This document shows, in pieces, positions 8,074-16,383 of a DNA stretch of 64,000 nt. This DNA is from Blautia luti (GTDB lineage: Bacteria; Bacillota; Clostridia; Lachnospirales; Lachnospiraceae). The notes under the pieces were generated by a model. The model was not told the origin of the DNA, made no database searches, and worked only from the letters and a program-made list of their open reading frames with translations. The stretch spans positions 85,731 through 149,730 of the forward strand of contig NZ_JAAITI010000005.1 of the NCBI RefSeq assembly GCF_013304735.1, written 5' to 3'. Each line of letters starts with the position of its first letter. Position 1 is the first letter of the stretch. Made by a program: the position numbers and the translations under genes.

Positions 8074-8762
8074 TCGTAGAAGAACGCATGAAGACCTATA
8101 TCAATTCTCTTGATATGGGGAACACTCCGTTTCTGCAGGAGTTGGAAGCAGAGGCACTTGCGGACCGGGTGCCGATTATCCGAAGAGATATGCAGAGTTT
8201 TATGAGGATGCTTCTGGCGGTAAAACAGCCGAAGCGCATTCTGGAGGTGGGGACTGCCGTAGGCTTCTCCACACTTCTTATGTGCGAATACGGCCCGGAA
8301 GATCTTAAGATTGTTACCATAGAAAATTACGAAAAAAGAATTCCTGTGGCAAAGGATAATTTCAGGCGTGCAGGAAGGGAATCCCAGATTACACTTCTGG
8401 AAGGAGATGCCGGTGAGATCCTGAAAACCCTTACCGGAACGTTTGACATGATCTTCATGGACGCGGCCAAAGGTCAGTATATCCACTGGCTTCCTGATGT
8501 GCTGCGGCTGATGAAAGAGGGAAGTGTTCTGGTATCCGACAACGTGCTGCAGGAGGGAGACATTATCGAATCTCATTATCTTGTGGAACGGCGAAACCGG
8601 ACAATTTATAAAAGAATGAGAGAATATCTCTGGCAGCTGACCCACAGCCCGGTGCTACGTACATCGGTACTTCCTCTGGGAGACGGGGCGGCTGTAAGTG
8701 TGAAAACAGGAGAACAGGCTTATGAAACGACCAGAACTTTTAGTTCCGGCGAGCAGCCTTGA
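8070..8762 (+). CDS. trmR: tRNA 5-hydroxyuridine methyltransferase TrmR
   Basis: A 230-residue class I SAM-dependent O-methyltransferase (YrrM/TrmR type). SAM motif I is ILEVGTAVGFSTLLM, motif II region IVTIENYEK, and the metal/SAM motif FDMIFMDAAKGQY. In B. subtilis, TrmR methylates 5-hydroxyuridine-34 to 5-methoxyuridine in tRNA, after hydroxylation by the U32 proteins TrhP1/TrhP2. The next gene here is such a U32 protein and overlaps it by 41 bp, which supports TrmR over a catechol-type methyltransferase. The start is GTG 8070, overlapping the previous stop. Confidence 0.82.
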   Translation: MIVEERMKTYINSLDMGNTPFLQELEAEALADRVPIIRRDMQSFMRMLLAVKQPKRILEVGTAVGFSTLLMCEYGPEDLKIVTIENYEKRIPVAKDNFRRAGRESQITLLEGDAGEILKTLTGTFDMIFMDAAKGQYIHWLPDVLRLMKEGSVLVSDNVLQEGDIIESHYLVERRNRTIYKRMREYLWQLTHSPVLRTSVLPLGDGAAVSVKTGEQAYETTRTFSSGEQP

Positions 8763-9945
8763 GGTTTTAAAGGTTGCCGTCATATATGGTGCAGACGCCG
8801 TTTATATCGGCGGAGAAGCCTTTGGACTTCGTGCAAAGGCTAAGAATTTTTCAAAAGAGGACATGCGTGAGGGTATTGCCTTTGCCCATGCACATGGTGT
8901 AAAAGTTTATGTGACAGTGAATATCCTGGCACATAACCGGGATCTTGAAGGCGTAAGAGAATATCTTCAGGAACTGAAGGAGATCGGACCGGATGCACTG
9001 ATCATCGCAGATCCTGGAATCTTTATGTATGCAAAGGAGATCTGCCCGGAGATCGAGCGTCACATTAGCACCCAGGCGAACAATACCAACTATGAGACAT
9101 ACCGTTTCTGGTATAATCTTGGTGCCAAGCGTGTGGTAAGTGCAAGAGAACTTTCTCTGGAGGAAATCCGGGAAATCCGGGCACATATTCCGGATGATAT
9201 GGAAATTGAGACGTTTATCCACGGAGCAATGTGTATTTCCTATTCCGGAAGATGCCTTCTCAGCAACTTCATGGCAGGAAGAGATGCCAATCAGGGAGCC
9301 TGTACCCATCCCTGCAGATGGAAATATTCTGTTGTGGAGGAGAAGCGCCCGGGAGAATACATGCCGGTATTTGAAAATGAGAGAGGAACTTTTATTTTCA
9401 ATTCCAAGGATCTGTGCATGGTAGAACATATGGAAGACATCCTTACCAGCGGTATTGACAGCCTGAAGATCGAAGGACGTATGAAAACAGCTCTTTATGT
9501 GGCTACAGTAGCCAGAACCTACCGAAAAGCCATTGACGACTGTATGGAAAGTCCGGAAAAATATCATGCCAATATGCCGTGGTATCAGGAACAGATCTCG
9601 AACTGTACCTACCGTCAGTTTACAACCGGATTTTTCTATGGAAAACCAGATGAGAATACACAAATTTATGACAGCAATACCTATGTAAGAGAATATACGT
9701 ACCTTGGATTTGCGGAAGAGATCGATGAGAGAGGCCTGGCAAGACTGACACAGAGAAATAAGTTCTCTGTTGGAGAAACCATCGAGATTATGAAACCGGA
9801 TGGAAGAAACATTCCGGTTACAGTGGAAGCCATCTATAATGAAGAGGGTGAGTCCATGGAGAGTGCGCCGCATGCACAGCAGAGAATTTACGTAAAACTG
9901 AACGAGACACCGGAGGTATTTGATATCCTTCGAAGAGGCGAATGA
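8722..9945 (+). CDS. trhP: U32 family tRNA hydroxylation protein TrhP
   Basis: A 407-residue protein of the peptidase U32 family. Members TrhP/YegQ and YrrN/YrrO are needed for prephenate-dependent 5-hydroxyuridine formation at tRNA position 34. The family cysteine cluster is present around residues 170-200 (MCISYSGRCLLSN ... GACTHPCRW), and the C-terminal half ends in a small beta-barrel. The ATG is preceded by AGGAG (8708-8712) and lies inside the end of trmR. B. subtilis has two adjacent U32 genes (yrrN, yrrO) here, whereas this window has one. A Rho-independent terminator follows. Confidence 0.87.
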   Translation: MKRPELLVPASSLEVLKVAVIYGADAVYIGGEAFGLRAKAKNFSKEDMREGIAFAHAHGVKVYVTVNILAHNRDLEGVREYLQELKEIGPDALIIADPGIFMYAKEICPEIERHISTQANNTNYETYRFWYNLGAKRVVSARELSLEEIREIRAHIPDDMEIETFIHGAMCISYSGRCLLSNFMAGRDANQGACTHPCRWKYSVVEEKRPGEYMPVFENERGTFIFNSKDLCMVEHMEDILTSGIDSLKIEGRMKTALYVATVARTYRKAIDDCMESPEKYHANMPWYQEQISNCTYRQFTTGFFYGKPDENTQIYDSNTYVREYTYLGFAEEIDERGLARLTQRNKFSVGETIEIMKPDGRNIPVTVEAIYNEEGESMESAPHAQQRIYVKLNETPEVFDILRRGE

Positions 9946-9958
9946 GGTAAATGATTTA

Positions 9959-9990
9959 GGGGAGAACGAAAAGAACGTTCTCCCCTTTAG
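9959..9990 (+). terminator. Terminator between trhP and sigK
   Basis: GGGGAGAAC (9959-9967) pairs with GTTCTCCCC (9977-9985), followed by TTTAGTGATTTTTT. It ends the ireB-trhP operon. It also sits just past the stop of convergent sigK and may serve both, but the T-run favours the plus strand. Confidence 0.85.
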
Positions 9991-10616
9991 TGATTTTTTG
10001 GGAAAAGAGTGCGGAGTTTTTGGAGTGCATTTTTTTCGATGCGGGATACGTAGGAGCGGCTGATAGAAAGTTCTCTGGCAATTTCACGCTGAGTCCGGGG
10101 TTCCTGGCCGTTCAGACCATAGCGGCAGCAGATGACATGGTATTCTTTTGGAGAAAGGATCTCGGCAATATGACGGAGAAGATGGAGAATGTTTTCCCGC
10201 TGAAAACAGTCTTCCACAACGTCAACAGGTGGACTTTCAATGATATCAAGGAGGCTGATTTCATTGCCTTCCCGGTCCGTACCAATAGGTTCATAGAGGG
10301 AAACTTCCCTGGAACGTTTTTTGCGGGCGCGCAGCATCATGAGAAGTTCATTGTCAATACAGCGTGCCGCGTAGGTGGAAAGCTTGGAGGTACGGCAGGG
10401 GTCGAAGGTGGAGATTGCCTTGATCAGTCCGATGGTACCGATGGAGATCAGATCATCCGGGTCCTCATCACAGCCCTGGTATTTTTTTGCAACATGGGCT
10501 ACAAGACGAAGATTGTGCTCGATAAGAATATTTCTTGCCTCAGGATCGCCCCTTTGGAACCGCAGAAGATAAAACTGTTCTTCTGCGGCAGACAGCGGTT
10601 TCAGAAACGTTTTCAA
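9987..10616 (-). CDS. sigK: Sporulation sigma factor K
   Basis: A 209-residue sigma-70 family factor that directs late mother-cell transcription (coat and cortex). Region 2 is [32 protein letters not shown], followed by STYAARCIDNELLM and DPIG-type EPIGTDREGNEISLLDI. Region 4 is TQREIARELSISRSYVSRIEK, close to B. subtilis SigK. The start is TTG 10616 with GAGGTG just upstream, and an in-frame TGA lies four codons before it, so no inhibitory pro-sequence can be encoded. The gene is uninterrupted, with no skin element. It is convergent with trhP and divergent from the DUF5717 operon. Confidence 0.93.
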   Translation of the reverse strand: MKTFLKPLSAAEEQFYLLRFQRGDPEARNILIEHNLRLVAHVAKKYQGCDEDPDDLISIGTIGLIKAISTFDPCRTSKLSTYAARCIDNELLMMLRARKKRSREVSLYEPIGTDREGNEISLLDIIESPPVDVVEDCFQRENILHLLRHIAEILSPKEYHVICCRYGLNGQEPRTQREIARELSISRSYVSRIEKNALQKLRTLFPKNH

Positions 10617-10717
10617 AGATTCACCTCAAAGGGGATTTCCTTACAGTTTATGAAAAGGACGTGCTTTTCGTGCTTTTCCAACAGAATTTTTAAGAAAAGG
10701 ACAGAGGGTTCATCCTG

Positions 10718-10746
10718 TTGCACCACCTTCTGATCTGGTGTATAAT
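10718..10746 (+). promoter_or_regulatory. Promoter of the DUF5717 operon
   Basis: TTGCAC (10718-10723) and a perfect TATAAT (10741-10746) are separated by 17 bp, with the TTG start 50 bp downstream. It is a strong housekeeping promoter pattern. A tandem GTGCTTTTC repeat lies about 55 bp upstream of the -35 box. Confidence 0.75.
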
Positions 10747-10796
10747 CATAAAATATGAGTAGAATAATCAGTGTACATTGACGAGGAGTATATATT

Positions 10797-13700
10797 TTGA
10801 AAAAGAGGATAGAACAGCTTCTTAATGGAAAATTTATTTATGAACAGCCAGAGCTTCTGTTTTCCCAGGAGGAGATTTCCGCTACCCTGAAAGCAGGAGA
10901 AACTACCAGGGCTGAAATTTATTTTGGCACAGATGACAACCGCAGGATCAGCGGATTTGTGACATCATCCGACCGGAGACTTGTGCCTGGATTTGATCGT
11001 TTTTCAGGAACTACCATACGCATGCCCTATGGAGTAGATGCAGAGGGGATGAATCCGGGAGAGAGCTTTGAGGGATGGCTGTGCTTTACTACCAGCATCG
11101 GAGAATACAGACTGCCTTTTAAGGTTGCTGTTTCAGAAGAAGAAGTAAAAAGTTCCGGCAGAAAAGTTTCCTCCCTGGAAGAATTTCTTCGCATTGCGAA
11201 GGAAGATTTTCACGAGGCATACAGAATTTTCACAGAGCGCCATTTTTCCCTGATTCTGAAAGATCAGAGTGAAAAAATCCGTTCTCTTTATGCAGGGATG
11301 TCTCAGCAGCCGGTAACCTATCAGCACCTGGAGGAATTTCTCATTGCGGCCGGCGTCAAGGAAAAAGTGGAGTTGAGCCTGAACCGGGAAGAAGCCAATT
11401 TTTATGATGTCAGTGAGTCCGTTCAGGAGTCACTTTATATTCACAGAAGTGGTTGGGGACATTTACGGGCAGATATTGAAGTAAACGGTGAGTTTCTGGA
11501 AGCAGAAAAACATGTTATTACAGAAGATGATTTTATCGGAAGAACCTGTGAAATAAATTATGTGATCCACAGAGAAAAGATTGGAAAAGGAAATCAGTAT
11601 GGTGAGATTGTTATAAAGACACCTTACCAGAAGCTGGTATATCACGTGCTGGCATCCAGAGGAACAGGAAGTTCTGTAAATATTGATCTTCTGGAGAAAC
11701 AGTACCGAGCAGCTCTTCTGAAGGAATATCTGGGTTATGTCTGTGGAAAAACGGATTTTCAGTCCTGGTCGGTACTTGCCCATGAAAAACTTGACAGAAT
11801 GGGTGACAGCGGACTGAAATATCCGGAGTATCAGCTTCTGGAAGCTTATCTTTATCATCTGGAAAATGAAGATGAGAAGGCAGTGGATATCCTGAAACGG
11901 TATCAGAATAAATCTTTCAGCCACAATGAGCTGGAACTGGCAGGACTGTATCTTTATCTGTGCACACTGACCGGATTATACAGAGATAAGGAACAGGCAT
12001 TGCGTAAGGTTCAGAATTTCCAGATGCAGAAGGAGGACAGTTTTATCCTTCTGAAACTGGTATTTGAAATGGACCAGGGGCTTTCTTCTTCCAGAAAAAT
12101 CTTTCTGATGGAGGAACTCTTTGAAAGAGGATGTACCAGTCCGTTTCTGTATCTGGAAGCATGGAATGCAATCTGTGCAGATATGTCCCTGCTTCACAGG
12201 ATGAACCGTTTCTGGGCACAGGTATTTCTCTTTGCAGGAAAAGAGAAGATGCTGACAGAGGAGCTGGTAATGCGTCTTGCCTACCTTTCCGGTTATGAGA
12301 AAAATTTCAATGATAGTCTGTACCGTGCCATGGTTATGGGCTGTGAGGCTTTTCCGACAGATGATACCGTGGAAGCAATCTGTAAATATATCATGAAGGG
12401 AAACCCGAGAAAAACGGAATATTTCCGCTGGTTTTCCGCAGCAGTGGAGAGAGGAATCAGGATTACGCGTCTGTATGAGTATTATGTGGAAACACTGGAT
12501 ACTTCTTACCGCAGAATTTTGCCGAAGCCGTTACTTATGTATTTTACTTATAATAACAACAACCTCGGAGATTCCAAGAGAGCATATCTGTACGCATGTA
12601 TTATTGCACAGAAGGAGAAAGATCCCAAGACGTATGAGAGTTATCGGGACAATATGAAGGATTTTGCACTGCGTAAACTGCAGGAAGGCCGGATGAATGA
12701 GAATTATGCGGTTGTTTATCAGGAATTTATGCGGGAGCCAGAAGGCAGCGAGGAAGCACAGATTATTGCGTCAAGAATGTTTACCTACCGTCTGTATACC
12801 GATGATCCCAAGGTACGGAGTGTGATTGTACGCCACAGACAGCTGAAACAGGAAGAAATTTATCCATGTGTACATGGAATTGCCTACCCGAAAATTTATA
12901 CCGGTGATGCAGCAGTACTTTTTCAGGATGAAAAACAGAGACGGTATGCAGCTACGGTAGACTATAATCTGACACCGCTCTTTGATGACCGGGAGATGGT
13001 ACCGGCAGTGCTGGAAAAAGGTGCGGATGAACCGGGCGTGCTTCTTTATTACTGCCAGAACCAGGAGATTGGAAGAAAAAATCTGGGAATTTTCCAGAAA
13101 CTTGTTCTCTCCTCAGCGTTTACAGAGGAATACAAGAGTGCTGTCCGGAAAAGAATTCTGGATTATTACAGAGATCATGTGCAGGGAGAAGACCTGGATA
13201 CCTGTCTTGAGATGATGGATTACCGGGAATATGCCATGGTTGACAAAAAGATCCTGCTGGAGATTCTGATTCAGAGAGGGCTTTTTCCACAGGCAATGAG
13301 TGTTGTGGAAGCTTTTGGATTTGAAGGTGTGGATGAGCGGGCACTTCTGAAACTTGTAAGCAGGATGATTATAAGATGTGACTGCGCGGAAGATGAGGAA
13401 CTGATTGCACTCGCGTCGTATGTATACAGGAAAGGAATTTATGACGAGGTGATTCTTCAATATCTGATGAAGTTCAGGTTTGGGCCTGTGGATGAACTTC
13501 TGAACATCTGGAAAAGTGCCTGCGGTTTTGAGATGGATACGTATAATCTGGAGGAGAGAATCCTTTCTCTTCTGATGTATACTTCTGATTACAGAGAAGA
13601 AGGAGAGGAAATTCTGAAATCCTATATCAGTCATCTTGGAAAAGAAAAAGTGATCGGAGCTTATCTGACACAGATGGCATATGGAATGTTTGTGCGGGAA

Positions 13701-14336
13701 ATGCCGGAGACCCCAGAGCTCAGGGAATATCTGAAAGAGGGAAAACGAAAAGAGTGGCCCGAAGATCGGATCTGTGATCTGGCACTTCTTAAGATACTTT
13801 CCGAAGAAAAAACACCGGATGAAGAAGAGCTGGCGCTGGAAGAAGAAATCATTGCTGCCTGTGTGAAAGAAGGAATGGTGTTTGAGTTTTTCCATAATCT
13901 GGATCAGCGTATTTTAAGGCCATACCAGCTGGATGATAAAACATTTGTGGAGTTTCATGCTTCACCGGAGGCTTCGGTTACGTTGTATTATTCACTGGAT
14001 ACAGGACTTGGAACAGCACCGGAATATAAAAGTGAACCCCTTCGCAATGTTTATGAGGGAATTTTTACGAAGACCTTTACCCTGTTTTACGGGGAAACCC
14101 TGCGTTATTATTTCCAGACAGAAGACCGTGAAGGTACGCACAAAACAGAAGAAAAAGTGCTGACCATGAACCAGACGGATGACCGTGCATCCAGCAAATA
14201 TCAGCTGATTAATCAGATTCTCTGTGCAAGAAAGCTGGAAAAAGAACCGGAAGTGAAGGAAAAGCTGACACAGTATCTCCGTCAGGAACAGTACGTCAAT
14301 GAAATGTTTGTCATAGAGAAGGAACCGGAAAGATGA
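10797..14336 (+). CDS. DUF5717 family protein, giant beta/helical-repeat protein
   Basis: An 1179-residue soluble protein that I recognise as DUF5717; its function is unknown. A beta-rich module covers residues ~1-115 (MNPGESFEGWLCFTTSIGEY). A helical stretch follows, then a second beta module at ~195-300 (YIHRSGWGHLRADIEV). A long alpha-helical solenoid resembling TPR repeats covers ~300-1050. A C-terminal beta module (~1055-1155, FHASPEASVTLYYSLDTGLG) ends it. There is no signal peptide, membrane helix or recognised catalytic motif. The start is TTG 10797 behind GAGGAG. It overlaps the next gene by 4 bp, so the two products are probably made together. The architecture suggests a scaffold or client-binding partner of the ATPase-like protein that follows. 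Confidence 0.75.
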   Translation: MKKRIEQLLNGKFIYEQPELLFSQEEISATLKAGETTRAEIYFGTDDNRRISGFVTSSDRRLVPGFDRFSGTTIRMPYGVDAEGMNPGESFEGWLCFTTSIGEYRLPFKVAVSEEEVKSSGRKVSSLEEFLRIAKEDFHEAYRIFTERHFSLILKDQSEKIRSLYAGMSQQPVTYQHLEEFLIAAGVKEKVELSLNREEANFYDVSESVQESLYIHRSGWGHLRADIEVNGEFLEAEKHVITEDDFIGRTCEINYVIHREKIGKGNQYGEIVIKTPYQKLVYHVLASRGTGSSVNIDLLEKQYRAALLKEYLGYVCGKTDFQSWSVLAHEKLDRMGDSGLKYPEYQLLEAYLYHLENEDEKAVDILKRYQNKSFSHNELELAGLYLYLCTLTGLYRDKEQALRKVQNFQMQKEDSFILLKLVFEMDQGLSSSRKIFLMEELFERGCTSPFLYLEAWNAICADMSLLHRMNRFWAQVFLFAGKEKMLTEELVMRLAYLSGYEKNFNDSLYRAMVMGCEAFPTDDTVEAICKYIMKGNPRKTEYFRWFSAAVERGIRITRLYEYYVETLDTSYRRILPKPLLMYFTYNNNNLGDSKRAYLYACIIAQKEKDPKTYESYRDNMKDFALRKLQEGRMNENYAVVYQEFMREPEGSEEAQIIASRMFTYRLYTDDPKVRSVIVRHRQLKQEEIYPCVHGIAYPKIYTGDAAVLFQDEKQRRYAATVDYNLTPLFDDREMVPAVLEKGADEPGVLLYYCQNQEIGRKNLGIFQKLVLSSAFTEEYKSAVRKRILDYYRDHVQGEDLDTCLEMMDYREYAMVDKKILLEILIQRGLFPQAMSVVEAFGFEGVDERALLKLVSRMIIRCDCAEDEELIALASYVYRKGIYDEVILQYLMKFRFGPVDELLNIWKSACGFEMDTYNLEERILSLLMYTSDYREEGEEILKSYISHLGKEKVIGAYLTQMAYGMFVREMPETPELREYLKEGKRKEWPEDRICDLALLKILSEEKTPDEEELALEEEIIAACVKEGMVFEFFHNLDQRILRPYQLDDKTFVEFHASPEASVTLYYSLDTGLGTAPEYKSEPLRNVYEGIFTKTFTLFYGETLRYYFQTEDREGTHKTEEKVLTMNQTDDRASSKYQLINQILCARKLEKEPEVKEKLTQYLRQEQYVNEMFVIEKEPER

Positions 14337-15607
14337 ATGAAATTCGTGACTTGATCATAGGAATTGATATTGGAAAAGAATACACACAGATCTGTTATTA
14401 TGACAGAAAGGCAGAAGAAGCACGTTCTCTTTCCATGAAAGTGGGGGCCAGTCAGTATGAGGCCCCGGGCTGCATCTGCTACAGATCCGTGCAGAAGGAT
14501 TACTGCGTAGGCCTGGAAGCTGAGTATTTTGCCAGGGAAAAAGGCGGAATCATGGTTGGAAATATTTATGATATCTGCCGGAAAGAAGAGGCAGTTCAGG
14601 TAGCAGGAGAAGAGAGAAAACCGGCAGAACTTTTCTCACATTTTCTGAGAGAAATTCTGAAATTTCTGGGAATCCAGGATATTGTAAAAAATACAAAATG
14701 TTTATGTATTACTTCGCCGGAACTTAATGCGGTGCAGGTACGGAATTACCAGGAAGCCTGCAGCCTGGCTGGTTTTCCGGAAGAAAAATACATGCTCATG
14801 GATTACGGGGAGAGCTTTTATTATTATGCACTGGGACAGAAAAGAGAAACCTGGAACCGGAGCGTAGGATGGTATGCGTTTTCGGGAGATACGGTTGATT
14901 TCCGGAAACTGACCATAAACGGTGCATCCAGGCCTGTCCTTGTAAAACTGGAAGATCCGGTAAGCACAAAGCTCGATCCGGAAAATGAAATCCGTGATGT
15001 GGAGTTTTGCCGTTTTGTGAGCAAAACTCTTGGAAAAGAGCTCTTTTCCAGTGTCCAGATTACAGGAAAAGGATTTGACCAGCAATGGGCGCAGCAGTCG
15101 GTGAAAATTCTATGTCATCAGGGCCGCAAGGTATTTTACGGAAATAATCTTTTTGCAAAAGGTGCCTGCATCGCTGTTAAAGACCGCCTTGAGGATCGTA
15201 AGCTGAAAGGCTATCGCTATTTAAGTGACTCCCTGGTTGTTGCAGATGTGGGAATGGACATGCGTGTTATGGGCTCTCCGGCATATTATCCACTGATTGA
15301 AGGTGGAAGTAACTGGTATGAATGCAGTGCTGGATGTGAACTGATTCTGGATGATACAAAGGAACTGGTATTTACGGTAAGCCTTCCGGATGAAACGGAA
15401 AAGAAGCGTGTGGCGATGGCTCTTGATGGCCTGCCAGAACGCCCGAACCGGACAACCAGACTTGCGCTTACGCTGAAATATGTATCCCCGAAAGAGTGCG
15501 AGGTTACAGTGAGAGATCTTGGATTTGGTGAAATGTATCCGTCCAGTGGAAAAGTCTGGAAAGAACTGGTTCGCTGGGATGAAACGGAAGAAAGGAAACA
15601 GGTATGA
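14333..15607 (+). CDS. DUF5716 family protein, Hsp70/actin-fold-like
   Basis: A 424-residue protein that I recognise as DUF5716. The N-terminus IIGIDIGKEYTQICYYD has the pattern of the phosphate-1 loop of Hsp70/actin ATPases. CLCITSPELNAVQVRNYQEA and MLMDYGESFYYYALGQ resemble the VPxxF-x-QR and phosphate-2 regions of DnaK-like proteins. The last ~100 residues (ELVFTVSLPDE ... LTLKYVSPKECEVTVRDLGFG) look like an Hsp70 substrate-binding beta domain without the helical lid. These matches are by eye. It overlaps its neighbours by 4 bp on both sides. Inference: the nucleotide-dependent core of a three-protein complex, possibly chaperone-like. ATP binding is not proven. Confidence 0.72.
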   Translation: MNEIRDLIIGIDIGKEYTQICYYDRKAEEARSLSMKVGASQYEAPGCICYRSVQKDYCVGLEAEYFAREKGGIMVGNIYDICRKEEAVQVAGEERKPAELFSHFLREILKFLGIQDIVKNTKCLCITSPELNAVQVRNYQEACSLAGFPEEKYMLMDYGESFYYYALGQKRETWNRSVGWYAFSGDTVDFRKLTINGASRPVLVKLEDPVSTKLDPENEIRDVEFCRFVSKTLGKELFSSVQITGKGFDQQWAQQSVKILCHQGRKVFYGNNLFAKGACIAVKDRLEDRKLKGYRYLSDSLVVADVGMDMRVMGSPAYYPLIEGGSNWYECSAGCELILDDTKELVFTVSLPDETEKKRVAMALDGLPERPNRTTRLALTLKYVSPKECEVTVRDLGFGEMYPSSGKVWKELVRWDETEERKQV

Positions 15608-16383
15608 GCGGATATATTTTATGCCAGGTAAAGAAAGCAGAGAAACCATTTTATATTGAAAATATCAGCACGAATATTTATTCCATAGAAGAACTGTGCT
15701 ATTATCTCTACAACAATCTGTATCTTGTGGACAGTTCTCTGATCAGCAATCAGCTGTGCACCTGGCTTGAAGAAGAACTGGATCTGCCGAAACTTGCGGC
15801 AAAACTGAAACCTTTTATCGGAAAAGAAGCAGGACTGGAAGAAATCCTGTATCCGGTTTTTAAGGAAATCAATTATCTGGCTTATGAGGAACTCCGTACA
15901 CTGAATGGCAGAATTGAGAGAAGAAACAGTGAATCTGAGGAAATCAGGGAAAAACAGAAAGGGGACGCTCTTATGGAGAACCGGATGTATGTAAATGCCA
16001 TCCGGGTTTATCAGAAACTGCTGGAAAAGGAGTCAAAAGATGTTTCCGGTGAGATGCGTGAGCGGATTTTCCATAATCAGGGATGTGCCTACAGTTATCT
16101 ATTTCAGATGGACAAAGCCCTTGACTGCTTTTTTATGGCATGGAGAGAAAACCGGTCAGAAAAAGCTCTGAAAGTTTATCTTCTGGCGTATCGAAGTGTT
16201 CACAGCCAGGAAGAGTTTGAAAAGAGGCTGGAAGAGCTGAAGGTGGAAGAAACAGTAAAAGAAGAGGTAGCAGGAAGACTGGAGAAGTTTTTGAGTCTCC
16301 CGGAGCAGAAGATTGCATCCGGGGAGACCGACAGGATTCTTGAGAATCTTACAAGAGAATATCACAGAAGTACAGGTTCTTAA
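15604..16383 (+). CDS. TPR-like helical protein, third gene of the DUF5717 operon
   Basis: A 259-residue, mostly helical protein of unknown function. Residues ~1-110 form a unique N-terminal region (YSIEELCYYLYNNLYLVDSS). Residues ~118-200 contain TPR-like pairs of helices (ALMENRMYVNAIRVYQKLLE, then FHNQGCAYSYLFQMDKALDC). The C-terminus is charged and probably coiled coil. There is no signal peptide. It begins with a 4-bp overlap (ATGA) and ends in a 4-bp overlap with the stop of the convergent gene. As the last member of a tightly coupled operon it is probably a co-factor of the DUF5716 protein, comparable in layout to a TPR co-chaperone (inference). Confidence 0.7.
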   Translation: MSGYILCQVKKAEKPFYIENISTNIYSIEELCYYLYNNLYLVDSSLISNQLCTWLEEELDLPKLAAKLKPFIGKEAGLEEILYPVFKEINYLAYEELRTLNGRIERRNSESEEIREKQKGDALMENRMYVNAIRVYQKLLEKESKDVSGEMRERIFHNQGCAYSYLFQMDKALDCFFMAWRENRSEKALKVYLLAYRSVHSQEEFEKRLEELKVEETVKEEVAGRLEKFLSLPEQKIASGETDRILENLTREYHRSTGS

